This document shows, in pieces, positions 17,520-26,615 of a stretch of 64,000 nt of DNA (position 1 is its first letter; each line of letters starts with the position of its first letter). Where the stretch lies: the NCBI RefSeq assembly GCF_016741815.1, contig NZ_JAERRJ010000001.1, positions 1 through 64,000 on the forward strand. The letters run 5' to 3'. This DNA comes from Nocardia acididurans. Its GTDB lineage: Bacteria; Actinomycetota; Actinomycetes; Mycobacteriales; Mycobacteriaceae. Below the pieces are notes generated by a model. It did not search any database, was not told the DNA's origin, and saw nothing but the letters and a program-made list of their open reading frames with translations. Position numbers and translations under genes: made by a program.

Positions 17520-18212
17520 ATGCGACGACTTACAGGTATCTGTGCCGCGGCCGCCGGTGTCGCGCTGCTGCTCACCGGCTGCGGTAGTTCCGATTCCGAT
17601 TCCGACCGGACCGTTTCGGTGGTCGGCACCGGAAAAGTGCAGGGCACACCCGATGTGCTCAATGCCGACCTCGGGGCCGAGGTGACGGCGGCCGATGTGT
17701 CCACCGCCGTCGACGGTGCGAACGCCAAGGCCAAGGCCATCACCGAGGCCATGGTCACGGCGGGCGCGAAGAAGGAGGACATTCGCACCACCGATGTATC
17801 CGTGTATCCGAGCTACGGGCCGGACGGGAACAACATCACCGGGTACAAGGCCTCGAACTCGGTGCATGTGGTGGTGCGGGATCTGCCCAAGGCGTCGAGC
17901 ATTCTCGACGCGGCCGTCAAGGCGGGCGGCAACGACACCCGGATCAGTTCCGTGTCGTTCTCCCTGGAGGACAACACGAAACTGCTCTCCGACGCTCGCG
18001 CGCGGGCCTTCGAGGACGCCAAGAACCGGGCTCAGCAGTACGCCGACCTGGCGGGGCTGAAGCTGGGCAGCGTCAAGACCATCAGTGAATCCTCGGACGG
18101 CGGCAGCTCACCGCTGCTGCGGGAATCCGCGCCCGCAGCAGCCGATTTCGCCCTCGAACCCGGACAGCAGACGGTGACCTTCACCGTCAACGCCGTCTGG
18201 AATCTGAACTAG
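17520..18212 (+). CDS. SIMPL (DUF541) domain lipoprotein
   Basis: The 230-residue product starts with a lipoprotein signal (MRRLTGICAAAAGVALLLTGC, lipobox LLTGC). Next is a SIMPL/DUF541 domain with VVGTGKVQGTPDVLNADLG, YKASNSVHVVVRDLPKASSILDA (in part) and ENTKLL-like DNTKLLSDARARAFEDAK, ending TFTVNAVWNLN. This family includes LpqG of mycobacteria and the E. coli YggE periplasmic stress protein. It should be anchored on the outer face of the membrane. Its stop codon shares a CTAG with the stop codon of the convergent fabH. Confidence 0.85.
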   Translation: MRRLTGICAAAAGVALLLTGCGSSDSDSDRTVSVVGTGKVQGTPDVLNADLGAEVTAADVSTAVDGANAKAKAITEAMVTAGAKKEDIRTTDVSVYPSYGPDGNNITGYKASNSVHVVVRDLPKASSILDAAVKAGGNDTRISSVSFSLEDNTKLLSDARARAFEDAKNRAQQYADLAGLKLGSVKTISESSDGGSSPLLRESAPAAADFALEPGQQTVTFTVNAVWNLN

Positions 18213-19240
18213 CTCTTGAAGTTCGGCAGCGTGACCACCTGGGCCGCGTAGGACAGGCCCGCGCCGAAGGCGATGAGCAGGGCGGTGCCGCCGGGTTTGG
18301 CATCGCCCTTGCGCATCATGGCCTCCATGGCCAGCGGAATCGAGGCGGCCGAGGTATTGCCCGTCTCCTCGATGTCATTGGCGAGCGCGCAGTGCTCCGG
18401 GAGCTTCAGCACCCGGGCCATGATCTCGATGATGCGGCCGTTGGCCTGGTGCGGAACCATGGCGTCGAGATCGTCAGGGGTGAGCCCGGCGACCTCGATG
18501 GCGTCGCGGCAGACTTTCTCCAGGGAGTGTGCGGCCCAGCGGAATACGGCCGTGCCCTCCATGGCCAGGTAGGGGCGGACCGCGTCGAGGCCCTTCTCCT
18601 CGATCTCCTCGAAGAACTGCACCCAGTCCTTGTCCTGGCGGATGGCGTGGTGCTGGGTGCCGTCCGAACCCCAGACCGTGGGACCGATGCCGGGTTCCTC
18701 GGAGGGTCCGACCACCACCGCGCCCGCGCCGTCGGCGAACAGGAACGCGGTGCCGCGGTCCTTGGGATTGAAGGTGTCGGTGAGCTTTTCGACGCCGATG
18801 ACCAGGACGTGCCGGGCGGTGCCGCCCTTCACCAGGTCGGAGGCGAGCGCGAGGGCGTGGCAGAAGCCGGCGCAGCCCGCGGAGATGTCGAAGGCGGCGA
18901 CGCCGTTCAGGCCGAGTTCGGTGGCGATCTGCGGGGCGCCAGCGGGTGTGAGCAGCAGCCAGGTGGAGGTGGCGACGATGACGCAGTCGATCTGTTCGGC
19001 GTCGATCTCGGCCGCTTCGATGGCGTCGCGGGCGGCCGCGGCGCTCATGCTGATGATCGTCTCGTCCTTGCCCGCGAAGCGACGGGTGCGGATGCCGGAA
19101 CGCGTCCGGATCCATTCGTCGCTGGAGTCGATGGGCCCGGCGACCTCATCATTGGTGACTATTCGGGTCGGGCGGTACACGCCGAGCCCGAGGATTGCTG
19201 TGTGCTCTGCCCCGTTTACCGAGGCAATTCGAGCAGCCAT
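18209..19240 (-). CDS. fabH: Beta-ketoacyl-ACP synthase III (FabH family)
   Basis: The 343-residue enzyme carries the KAS III triad: Cys123 in ISAGCAGFCHAL, His264 in MVPHQANGRI and Asn295 in IEETGNTSAAS. The C-terminal GGTALLIAFGAGLSYAA loop is present. KAS III condenses an acyl-CoA with malonyl-ACP to start fatty acid synthesis; in mycobacteria FabH links FAS-I products to the mycolate FAS-II system. A secondary-metabolism or thiolase-like paralogue cannot be excluded because no FAS-II genes are adjacent. It is transcribed divergently from psd. Its last four bases overlap the SIMPL gene. Confidence 0.9.
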   Translation of the reverse strand: MAARIASVNGAEHTAILGLGVYRPTRIVTNDEVAGPIDSSDEWIRTRSGIRTRRFAGKDETIISMSAAAARDAIEAAEIDAEQIDCVIVATSTWLLLTPAGAPQIATELGLNGVAAFDISAGCAGFCHALALASDLVKGGTARHVLVIGVEKLTDTFNPKDRGTAFLFADGAGAVVVGPSEEPGIGPTVWGSDGTQHHAIRQDKDWVQFFEEIEEKGLDAVRPYLAMEGTAVFRWAAHSLEKVCRDAIEVAGLTPDDLDAMVPHQANGRIIEIMARVLKLPEHCALANDIEETGNTSAASIPLAMEAMMRKGDAKPGGTALLIAFGAGLSYAAQVVTLPNFKS

Positions 19241-19320
19241 GGTGCTTCTCCTATGTACTGCGCGCCGAACGTGGCCTTCATCGGGTCCTCACCCCCCTGC
19301 GGCCCGATGACGCCGCAGAC

Positions 19321-19335
19321 ATGAGGAACCCTCAT
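19321..19335. promoter_or_regulatory. Short palindrome in the fabH-psd divergent region
   Basis: ATGAGG-AAC-CCTCAT is a perfect 6-base-arm inverted repeat 80 bases upstream of fabH. The nearly 300-base intergenic region has nothing else recognisable. It could be an operator for fabH; support is weak. Confidence 0.3.
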
Positions 19336-19535
19336 ATTAGGGCGTAAAGTGTCTCACGCGTGTGTGTTCGCTCACAATCTGGGCGTATTGCCCGTTTGGT
19401 CACCTTCACTACGCCTATCGGTGCCGCGCGGTTCACATGCGCGCAAGCCAACCGAGACCGCGAGTGCGACACCGAGTTCCCGTAAGGTGTGACGCGGTCC
19501 CCGACCACACCTGCCCGCGCATGAAAGAGGAGCTT

Positions 19536-20252
19536 GTGGCCCGCCGTCCCACCCCGCCCGGCACCCCCGAACAAACCGGTCTCGGCCATGTCGCCGACCT
19601 GGTTCGCTCCGCCATCCCGCCGCTGCATCCGGCCGGCCTGCCGTTCGTCGCGGCGCCGCTCGCCGTCGCCGCGCTGGGCTATCGGCGGAAGTGGCTGCGC
19701 CGCACGGGATTGTTCGCGGCCGCGGCCTGCGCCACCTTCTTCCGCCACCCGCACCGGGTGCCGCCGAACCGGCCCGGCGTGGTCGTCGCGCCCGCCGACG
19801 GCGAGGTCGCACTCGTCGACACCGCCGTGCCGCCCGCCGAACTCGGCCTGGGCGATCAGCCGCTGCCGCGCGTGAGCATCTTCCTGTCCGTGCTCGACGT
19901 GCACGTCCAGCGCGTGCCGGTGAGCGGCCTGGTCACCGAGGTGATCTACAAGAAGGGCCAGTTCCTGTCCGCGGATCTGCCCGAGGCCAGCGACGCCAAC
20001 GAGCGCAACACCATGGTCATCGAGACCGAGGACGGCCGGAAGTTCGCGGTCGTGCAGATCGCGGGCCTGCTGGCGCGGCGCATCATCTGCGAGGCCAAGG
20101 TGGGCGACAAGCTCACCATCGGCGACACCTACGGTCTCATCCGGTTCGGCTCCCGCGTGGACACCTACTTCCCGGCCGGGACGAAGCTCCTGGTCAACCC
20201 GGGGCAGCGGACCATCGGCGCGGAAACGGTGCTGGCCGAACTGGATTCATGA
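19536..20252 (+). CDS. psd: Phosphatidylserine decarboxylase
   Basis: The enzyme makes phosphatidylethanolamine from phosphatidylserine. The 238-residue proenzyme has the conserved [25 protein letters not shown] and the self-cleavage site [10 protein letters not shown]. Cleavage at Gly205-Ser206 would create the pyruvoyl group on the small subunit. A helical N-terminal stretch ([15 protein letters not shown]) associates it with the membrane. The GTG start giving (M)ARRPTPPG is preferred because AGAGGAG lies just upstream and M. tuberculosis Psd starts similarly; an ATG five codons earlier is an alternative. pssA follows with an ATGA overlap, so the two steps of the pathway are translationally coupled in reverse order. 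Confidence 0.93.
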   Translation: MARRPTPPGTPEQTGLGHVADLVRSAIPPLHPAGLPFVAAPLAVAALGYRRKWLRRTGLFAAAACATFFRHPHRVPPNRPGVVVAPADGEVALVDTAVPPAELGLGDQPLPRVSIFLSVLDVHVQRVPVSGLVTEVIYKKGQFLSADLPEASDANERNTMVIETEDGRKFAVVQIAGLLARRIICEAKVGDKLTIGDTYGLIRFGSRVDTYFPAGTKLLVNPGQRTIGAETVLAELDS

Positions 20253-21136
20253 TGGAGCAACTCGCGCCCGCTCCCGTCGCAGGCCGCAAACGCAACCGGA
20301 CCATCCGGCTGCTGCCCAGCATGGTGACGATCCTCGGGCTGTGCTCGGGGCTCTCGGCGGTCAAGTTCGCCATGGAGAACCAGCTCGGCATGGCGCTGGC
20401 GCTGGTCGGCGCGGCGGCCGTCTTCGACATGCTCGACGGCCGCATCGCCCGCATGCTGGACGCCACCACCAAGATGGGCGCGGAACTGGATTCGCTGTCC
20501 GACGCCATCGCCTTCGGCGTGACGCCGGCGCTGGTGCTGTATGTGACCTTCCTGCACCAGGACAGCGTGGGCTGGATCATCGCCCTCATGTTCGCGGTGT
20601 GCATGGTGCTGCGGCTGGCCCGCTTCAACACCCTGATGGACGACGACTCCCGGCCCGATTGGCAGCGTGAGTATTTCGTCGGCGTCCCCGCTCCGGCGGG
20701 CGCGCTCATCGTGCTGCTGCCCATCGCGCTGTCGGAGCAGTTCCACGACGGCTGGTGGGTCAGCTTCCCGATGGTCGCGGTGTGGACGGTCCTCACCGGC
20801 CTGCTCTGTGTGAGCACCCTGCCGACCCTGGCCATCAAGTCGGTGTCGGTGGCCCCGCGCACCGCCCCGATCCTGCTGGTCCTGGTGGCGCTGGCCGCCG
20901 CGCTGCTGGTCACCTACCCGCTCATCCTGATGATGGCCCTGGTCGGCATCTACCTGGTCCACATCCCCTTCGCGGTGCACTCGGCCCGCTGGGTGGCGGC
21001 TCGCCCGGAGACCTGGAACCACAAGCCCGCCGAACGCCGCGCCCAGCGCCGCGAACAGCGTCGTCAGCGTCCCATCGGCCGCATGCCCCGGGTCTCCACG
21101 GCCCGCCTGCGGCTGCGCCGCCCCGGCGGTCGGTAA
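20249..21136 (+). CDS. pssA: CDP-diacylglycerol-serine O-phosphatidyltransferase
   Basis: This is a 295-residue integral membrane enzyme that joins CDP-diacylglycerol and serine. The CDP-alcohol phosphotransferase motif is complete: Asp60, Asp63-Gly64, Ala67-Arg68, Gly77, Asp81 and Asp85 (within [13 protein letters not shown] and [14 protein letters not shown]). About eight hydrophobic helices follow. A strongly basic C-terminal tail ([13 protein letters not shown]) faces the cytoplasm. The start overlaps the psd stop (ATGA). A perfect 16-base hairpin terminates the operon. Confidence 0.95.
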   Translation: MMEQLAPAPVAGRKRNRTIRLLPSMVTILGLCSGLSAVKFAMENQLGMALALVGAAAVFDMLDGRIARMLDATTKMGAELDSLSDAIAFGVTPALVLYVTFLHQDSVGWIIALMFAVCMVLRLARFNTLMDDDSRPDWQREYFVGVPAPAGALIVLLPIALSEQFHDGWWVSFPMVAVWTVLTGLLCVSTLPTLAIKSVSVAPRTAPILLVLVALAAALLVTYPLILMMALVGIYLVHIPFAVHSARWVAARPETWNHKPAERRAQRREQRRQRPIGRMPRVSTARLRLRRPGGR

Positions 21137-21155
21137 CACCACCTCGAATTACCCG

Positions 21156-21194
21156 GCTGGAGCCGCGCGGTCATCGAAACCGCGCGGCTCCAGC
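21156..21194 (+). terminator. Hairpin terminator of psd-pssA
   Basis: A 16-base perfect stem (GCTGGAGCCGCGCGGT with its complement) around a 7-base loop begins 19 bases after the pssA stop codon. The GC-rich stem without a T-tract is typical for actinobacteria. Confidence 0.85.
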
Positions 21195-21215
21195 TGTATT
21201 CAGCGGGCCTCACCC

Positions 21216-21291
21216 CGTCATTCCGGCGCGCTTTTGGCCGGAATCCACAGCGGCCAGTGTGGATCCCGGCCAAGAGCATGCCGGGATGACG
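21216..21291. repeat. Palindromic intergenic repeat (REP/MITE-like)
   Basis: A 76-base imperfect inverted repeat begins CGTCATTCCGGC and ends GCCGGGATGACG. Inner arms TTTTGGCCGGAATCCACA and TGTGGATCCCGGCCAAGA pair around a CGGC core. It lies between the pssA terminator and the AAA gene. Elements with the core CGTCATCCCGGC are dispersed intergenic repeats in many bacteria (general knowledge). No transposase is present. Confidence 0.75.
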
Positions 21292-21398
21292 AGAGAGGAC
21301 ACCCGCTGATGACGACGGCCGGGTGCGCGAGTGAGAAGGTTGGCCGTTCTCGCGCTTAGTCGGGTCGGCGTGGGGGTCGCTGCGGGCACAATGGGAAC

Positions 21399-23738
21399 GT
21401 GCCGGAACTCGCGTTGACCGCTCGACTGAACACTTCGGCCGCCGATGCCCGGCGGGGCGTGGTGCGGTTGCATCCGGAGACGCTGACCGCGCTGGGGTTG
21501 CGCAAGCAGGACGGGGTCACGCTGCGGGGGAATCGGGCGACCACCGTGGTGGTGGCCGTCGAATCCCGCAAGATCCAGCCGGGCGAGGTGCTGCTCGACG
21601 AGTTGACGCTGACCAATGCGGGGGTGCGGCCGGATGCGACGGTGCTGGTCTCGCCCGCTGTGGTGAGTGACGCGCGGCGGATTTCGGTGATCGGGTCGGC
21701 GATGGCCATGCGGTCGGTGCCGGTGCCGACACTGCGGCGGGCACTGTTGCGCAAGATCGTCACCGTGAGCGACCGGGTATCGCTGTCGCCGCAGGATGTA
21801 GAGCCCGCGGCGAGCAGTTCGGCTGTGGCGCAGGAGCTCTCGCGCAGCTTCGGATTCGGGTGGACCGCCGAGCAACTCCAGGTGACCATGACCGATCCGC
21901 CCGGCCCGGTGAGCGTGAAGCCGAACACGATGGTCGAGTGGGGCGTGGGTGTGCCTTCCGGCGAGTCCCCGGTGCCGGAAGGGAACGGGCTCGGGGGCCT
22001 CGCACGGCTCGGCGGCACACCGGTGGGCGGAGTCGCCGGTGCGCCCGAAGGGGCCGTCGTATCCGGTGGGGTTCCGGCTCCGCTGCCGGATCGCTCGCCC
22101 GCACCTGCCACCACGGTGGCGGTGGCCGATCTGGCGGGTGTGCAGACGCAGGCCGCCAAGCTCACCGAATGGCTGAATCTCGTTCTGGACGAACCGGATC
22201 TGCTGAAAACGTTGGGCGCGCCCTCCCATCTCGGGGTGATGATCACCGGCCCCTCGGGGGTTGGCAAGACGACGCTGGCGCGGGCCGTGGCCGGGTCACG
22301 GCACCTGGTCGAACTGGACGGCCCGTCGGTCGGCGCGACCGAGAGCGGTACCCGGCTGCGCATGGTGGCGGAGGCGGTCGCCGATATCTGTTCGGGGGCG
22401 CGCGGCGTCCTGCTGATCACCGATGTCGATGCGCTGCTGCCCGCCGACGCGGAGCCGGTCGCGACGCTCATCCTCGATCAATTGCGGGCGGCGGTGGCGC
22501 ATCCGGCGGTGGCCATGTTGGTGACCACCTCGAATCCGGCCGGGGTCGACACCCGGCTGCGTGGCCCGGATCTGTGTGATCGCGAGGTGTCGCTGCCGCT
22601 GCCGACGGCGGCGGTGCGGACCGCGCTGTTGGAGACGCTGCTGCGACAGGCACCGACCGAGGGTTTGAGACTGGACGAGATCGCTTCGCGCACGCCGGGT
22701 TTCGTGGTGTCGGATCTGGCGGCGCTGGTGCGGGAGGCGGCATTGCGGGCCGCGCTGCGCGCCAAGCAGGCCAAGGACGATCCGGAGCTCACCGAGGAGC
22801 AGCGCCGCAGTCGCACGGTGCTCACCCAGGACGATCTGGTGGGTGCGCTGGAGGTGATCCGGCCGCTGTCGCGTTCGGGGTCCGAGGAATTGGCCATCGG
22901 CAGTGTGAGTCTCGACGATGTCGGCGACATGGTGGAGACCAAGCAGGCGCTCACCGAGGCGGTGCTGTGGCCGCTGCAGCATCCGGATTCCTTCCAGCGG
23001 CTCGGGATCGACCCGCCGCGCGGGGTGCTGCTGTACGGGCCGCCCGGCTGCGGAAAAACGTATCTGGTGCGGGCGCTGGCCGGCACCGGGCACCTGAGCG
23101 TGCACGCGGTGAAGGGCGCGGAGCTCATGGACAAGTGGGTGGGCTCGTCCGAGCGGGCGGTGCGCGAACTGTTCCAGCGCGCCCGCGATTCGGCCCCGTC
23201 GCTGATCTTCCTGGACGAGATCGACGCGCTCGCCCCGCGCCGCGGGCAGTCGCACGACTCCGGCGTGACCGACCGCGTGGTGGCGACCCTGCTGACCGAG
23301 ATGGACGGCGTGGAGCCGCTGCGCGACGTGGTCGTCGTGGGCGCGACGAACCGCCCCGACCTGATCGACCCGGCGCTGACCCGCCCGGGTCGCCTGGAGC
23401 GCCTGGTCTTCGTCCCGCCGCCGGATGCGGCGGCGCGGGCCGAGATCCTGCGCACCGCAGCCAAATCCGTGCAGCTGGCCAAGAACGTGCGGCTGCGCCA
23501 GCTGGCCGCCGAGCTGGAGGGCTATTCGGCTGCGGACTGCTCGGCGCTGCTCCGCGAGGCCGCCTTGGCCGCGCTGCGCAATGACATCGACGCCGAGCTG
23601 GTGACGGCCGCCGACGTTGCCGCCGCCCGCAAGGTGGTGCGTCCGTCGCTGGACCCGGTCCAGGTGGAGTCGTTGCGCCGCTACGCCGCCCAGCGCGCCG
23701 GGTCGGGTCAGAACGGGACGGCCTCCGGCTACGTCTGA
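21399..23738 (+). CDS. Cdc48/p97-like double-AAA ATPase (Rv0435c family)
   Basis: The 779-residue protein has an N-terminal Cdc48-type double-psi barrel (LNTSAADARRGVVRLHPE with GLRKQDGVTLRG). Two AAA modules follow. D1 has Walker A GPSGVGKTT at about 284 but a degenerate Walker B (LLITDVDALL, no catalytic Glu). D2 has GPPGCGKTYLV at about 546, LIFLDEIDALAPRRG at about 600 and GATNRPDLIDPALTRPGRLE. The linker between the N-domain and D1 is Gly/Pro-rich. Cdc48 proteins extract or unfold proteins; D2 should do the work here. In mycobacteria the homologue also adjoins pssA and psd. Start is GTG. Confidence 0.93.
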   Translation: MPELALTARLNTSAADARRGVVRLHPETLTALGLRKQDGVTLRGNRATTVVVAVESRKIQPGEVLLDELTLTNAGVRPDATVLVSPAVVSDARRISVIGSAMAMRSVPVPTLRRALLRKIVTVSDRVSLSPQDVEPAASSSAVAQELSRSFGFGWTAEQLQVTMTDPPGPVSVKPNTMVEWGVGVPSGESPVPEGNGLGGLARLGGTPVGGVAGAPEGAVVSGGVPAPLPDRSPAPATTVAVADLAGVQTQAAKLTEWLNLVLDEPDLLKTLGAPSHLGVMITGPSGVGKTTLARAVAGSRHLVELDGPSVGATESGTRLRMVAEAVADICSGARGVLLITDVDALLPADAEPVATLILDQLRAAVAHPAVAMLVTTSNPAGVDTRLRGPDLCDREVSLPLPTAAVRTALLETLLRQAPTEGLRLDEIASRTPGFVVSDLAALVREAALRAALRAKQAKDDPELTEEQRRSRTVLTQDDLVGALEVIRPLSRSGSEELAIGSVSLDDVGDMVETKQALTEAVLWPLQHPDSFQRLGIDPPRGVLLYGPPGCGKTYLVRALAGTGHLSVHAVKGAELMDKWVGSSERAVRELFQRARDSAPSLIFLDEIDALAPRRGQSHDSGVTDRVVATLLTEMDGVEPLRDVVVVGATNRPDLIDPALTRPGRLERLVFVPPPDAAARAEILRTAAKSVQLAKNVRLRQLAAELEGYSAADCSALLREAALAALRNDIDAELVTAADVAAARKVVRPSLDPVQVESLRRYAAQRAGSGQNGTASGYV

Positions 23739-23895
23739 CGGATATCCGGCCGGGAGCCGGCGGACAGGATAAGCCCGAAAGTCGCGGGGGTCGCGCGCCG
23801 ACACTTCTGGTTCGCTTCCGGCGACATCCTCGCAAACAAAATAAGTCAGGCGAGTCGGACCGATCGGACCCACTATCGCCGGTAGTTTCACCCAG

Positions 23896-25218
23896 GTGAG
23901 GTCGTATCAAGTAGCCCTCGAAACGATCACGGCACTGGTCGCGACAACCGTTGCGGGACTGTCGCTGGCCATGCCGATCGACTTCGGCTGGACATCCCAG
24001 ACCTCCGCCCTGCAACTGGATCTGCTCGCCTACAGCCTGCCGCGCGCCGTCGCCGCGGGCGTGCTCGTCGCCATGATCGTGGCCGTCCTGCTCACCACGC
24101 TCGGCAGTGTCGTCGCCGCGTGGGGTACGGCGCTGGTCGCCATGCTGGTGCTGGTCGTGAACCACACGGTCGGGCATACGGCGGCGGTCGGCGATTCGCT
24201 GGCGACGATGAACTTCATCGATTCGCTGTCGGGCGGCGCGGCCATGGGCGCGCTGGGCGCGGCGGTGCTGCATCATCGGCTGCCCGCCTACGGCTGGACG
24301 CTGGGCGCGCTGACGAGCCTGCTGCTGGGTTCGGTGAATCCGCTGCCGACGGTGGGTGATCTGCTCGGCGGCTATTCCGATTCCTGGCGGGCCGCGGATA
24401 TGCCGCCCATGTGGATGCTGTGGCTGGCGGTGATCCTGGTGGGCGTCGGCGTACTGCTGAACCGCAATCGCCGTCCGGCCGCGCGGCCCTCCATCGAACT
24501 GCCGCTGACACCGATTCTCGCGGGCGTGGTGGTCGTGCTGGTGACCCTGGTGAGCGCGGAATGGCTGGCGCGGCACGGGGACAGCTTCGCGGGTGTGGGC
24601 CTGGCGGTGGTGACGGCGGTGACGACCGCGCTCATCGCCGCCATGCTGCTGCCGCGCCGGGACGGTGAGCTGGTGCTGGTGGCGGTGGCCATCAGCGCGG
24701 TGGGTTCGGCGTCGATCGCGGCGGAGCTGCCGGCCTGGTCTATTCCGCTGATGGTCGCGGTGGCGGCGGCGGGTATGTGGTACGGCGAGCGGCGGCCCGC
24801 GCCGATGGCGTGTGTGCTGCTGCTGGTCGTGCTGGGTGTGCTCACCGCGCTCACCGCCGAATCCGATTGGGCCGCAGTGGTGGTGGGCGGCGGTGCGCTG
24901 CTGGCGTGGCTGGCCGGGTACGGCCTGATGGCGGCCCGGCCGCGTTATGTGCCGAGCCGGGTGCTGGGCACCATGCTGCTGTTCGTGCCGTCGGCGGTGC
25001 TGGGTCTGCGCGATTACGTGGCGCGCGGGCACTACGCGATGCAGGACGGGAACACGGCGATCGTGTGCACGGTGACGACGCACGACACCTCCGCGCCCGC
25101 GTGGACGGCGGTGTTCATCGCGCTGGGTTGTGCTGCCGGGCTGTACATTCTGCGGCGCAGCCGCCCGGCGAAGCCGGTCAAGCCGGTTGCGGATCCCGAG
25201 ACGCCGGCTGGGGAGTGA
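23896..25218 (+). CDS. Polytopic membrane protein of unknown function
   Basis: The 440-residue protein has about 11-12 hydrophobic helices, beginning ITALVATTVAGLSLAM, and a basic C-terminal tail (RRSRPAKPVKPV). No transporter signature or catalytic motif is recognised. The GTG start has only a weak ribosome-binding sequence, so it could be one of several. Its last 41 bases overlap the end of the convergent PAP2-type gene, so the two genes could affect each other by antisense transcription. Orthologues appear to be nocardia/rhodococcus specific by impression only. Confidence 0.7.
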   Translation: MRSYQVALETITALVATTVAGLSLAMPIDFGWTSQTSALQLDLLAYSLPRAVAAGVLVAMIVAVLLTTLGSVVAAWGTALVAMLVLVVNHTVGHTAAVGDSLATMNFIDSLSGGAAMGALGAAVLHHRLPAYGWTLGALTSLLLGSVNPLPTVGDLLGGYSDSWRAADMPPMWMLWLAVILVGVGVLLNRNRRPAARPSIELPLTPILAGVVVVLVTLVSAEWLARHGDSFAGVGLAVVTAVTTALIAAMLLPRRDGELVLVAVAISAVGSASIAAELPAWSIPLMVAVAAAGMWYGERRPAPMACVLLLVVLGVLTALTAESDWAAVVVGGGALLAWLAGYGLMAARPRYVPSRVLGTMLLFVPSAVLGLRDYVARGHYAMQDGNTAIVCTVTTHDTSAPAWTAVFIALGCAAGLYILRRSRPAKPVKPVADPETPAGE

Positions 25219-26524
25219 ACCAGGTGCGGTAGAAGGCGGTCACGTAGGCGATTAGCAGTCCGACGACGACAATGCCTGCGGGAACCGGGAATTCGGCCAT
25301 TTCGACGGCCAGGTACCGGTAGGACAGCAGCAGCGCGGTCAGCAGCGCGAAGCCGGAGGCGACGAGCTGGATGCGGGTGCGGTCCCAGCCGCGTTCGGGT
25401 GCGCGCAGCGCGGATTCGACGGTCAGGCACAGCACCGCGCCCGCGACCAGGTCGACGCCGTAGTGGTAGCCGAATCCGAGTGTGGCGGTGAGGGTTGCGA
25501 GCAGCCAGAAGGTGCCCGCCCAGCGCAGCAGCCGGGGTGCGGGGTCGCCGTTGTTGTCGCGCCGGGAGTGGATGAATACGGTGAGCGCCCACGCGGTGTG
25601 CATGGACGGCATGCAGTTGCGCGGGGTCACATTGTCGAAAGGCAGTGCGGCGGGATGGGTGTCGAGCGGCGGGATGATCTGCGGCCAGTAGTCGCCGACC
25701 TGCAGCCCGTGCCCGTCGGGGCCGAACGCGAACATGGGGCCGACCACGGGGAAGATCACGTACACGACGGGCCCGAGCAGACCGAGCACCAGGAAGGTGC
25801 GGATCAGGTAGTGGCTCGGCCACTGTCCGCGGGTGACGACGCCGCGCAGCTGCCACACCGCGACGATCATGGCCATGACGGGCAGCTCGATGTAGACCCA
25901 GTGCAGGATGTTGTAGACGACCGGCCCGGCCCAGTCGACGGCCCGGCCGACCAGCCAGGACGGTTCGCCGAGGGCGTGGTCGGCGAGCAGGACGTATTCG
26001 TCGAGCACGGTGGGCCGCGCGATCACGGTGATGTGCAGCCACACGTCGCCGACCTTGGTGGCGAGGATGAGCAGTGCGCCCAATGCGGCGGCGTGCAGGG
26101 CGTTGCGCCGCTGGGTGCCCGTCCAGCGGAAGGCTGCCCAGAGGGCGATGCCGGTTATTGCGATGGTCGGCCCGCTGCCGAGGGTCGGCGTCCCGTCCCG
26201 CAGCAGTCGCACGCCCGCGAATACGGCGTCGATGCCGAGGGCCGCGCCGAGGGTGATGAACCGCCACCGCCAGGTGAGTCCGACGAGGGCGAGCGCGAGG
26301 CCCGCCCACGGCACGGTCACCGATTTGGGCGTGCCGGTGAAGTCGTGCCAGGTGCTTTCGAGGGGTCCTTCGAATCCGTTGCGGGAGGCGAAGATCTGCA
26401 GTGCGAGCAGCAGCACCGGCACTGCCGCGACGGCGGCCCCCACCCGTACCGCACGAGACGTCACCAGGTCCCTGACCCGGCTCGTCTCACCTTCTAGTTC
26501 GGGTCGCCGGTTGTCGAGGAGCAC
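25178..26524 (-). CDS. PAP2/AUR1-type membrane phosphatase or lipid transferase
   Basis: This 448-residue membrane protein has about 11 helices. The PAP2 signature is present late: NCMPSMHTAWAL for the conserved Ser-His motif and FGYHYGVDLVAGAV for the final His-Asp motif. This form resembles the inositol phosphorylceramide synthase (AUR1-like) branch of the superfamily, whose members transfer or hydrolyse phospholipid headgroups on the outer membrane face. The classic KxxxxxxRP motif was not found, fitting that branch. It overlaps the convergent polytopic protein by 41 bases. Confidence 0.8.
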   Translation of the reverse strand: MLLDNRRPELEGETSRVRDLVTSRAVRVGAAVAAVPVLLLALQIFASRNGFEGPLESTWHDFTGTPKSVTVPWAGLALALVGLTWRWRFITLGAALGIDAVFAGVRLLRDGTPTLGSGPTIAITGIALWAAFRWTGTQRRNALHAAALGALLILATKVGDVWLHITVIARPTVLDEYVLLADHALGEPSWLVGRAVDWAGPVVYNILHWVYIELPVMAMIVAVWQLRGVVTRGQWPSHYLIRTFLVLGLLGPVVYVIFPVVGPMFAFGPDGHGLQVGDYWPQIIPPLDTHPAALPFDNVTPRNCMPSMHTAWALTVFIHSRRDNNGDPAPRLLRWAGTFWLLATLTATLGFGYHYGVDLVAGAVLCLTVESALRAPERGWDRTRIQLVASGFALLTALLLSYRYLAVEMAEFPVPAGIVVVGLLIAYVTAFYRTWFTPQPASRDPQPA

Positions 26525-26615
26525 TCAGCCATAGTAAACGGCGTATGAACGCCACCCCTGTGGCGAGTTGAACGTGACCCGCGTCTCGGTTGAACAGCCC
26601 CCGGTCGCCGCGAGG

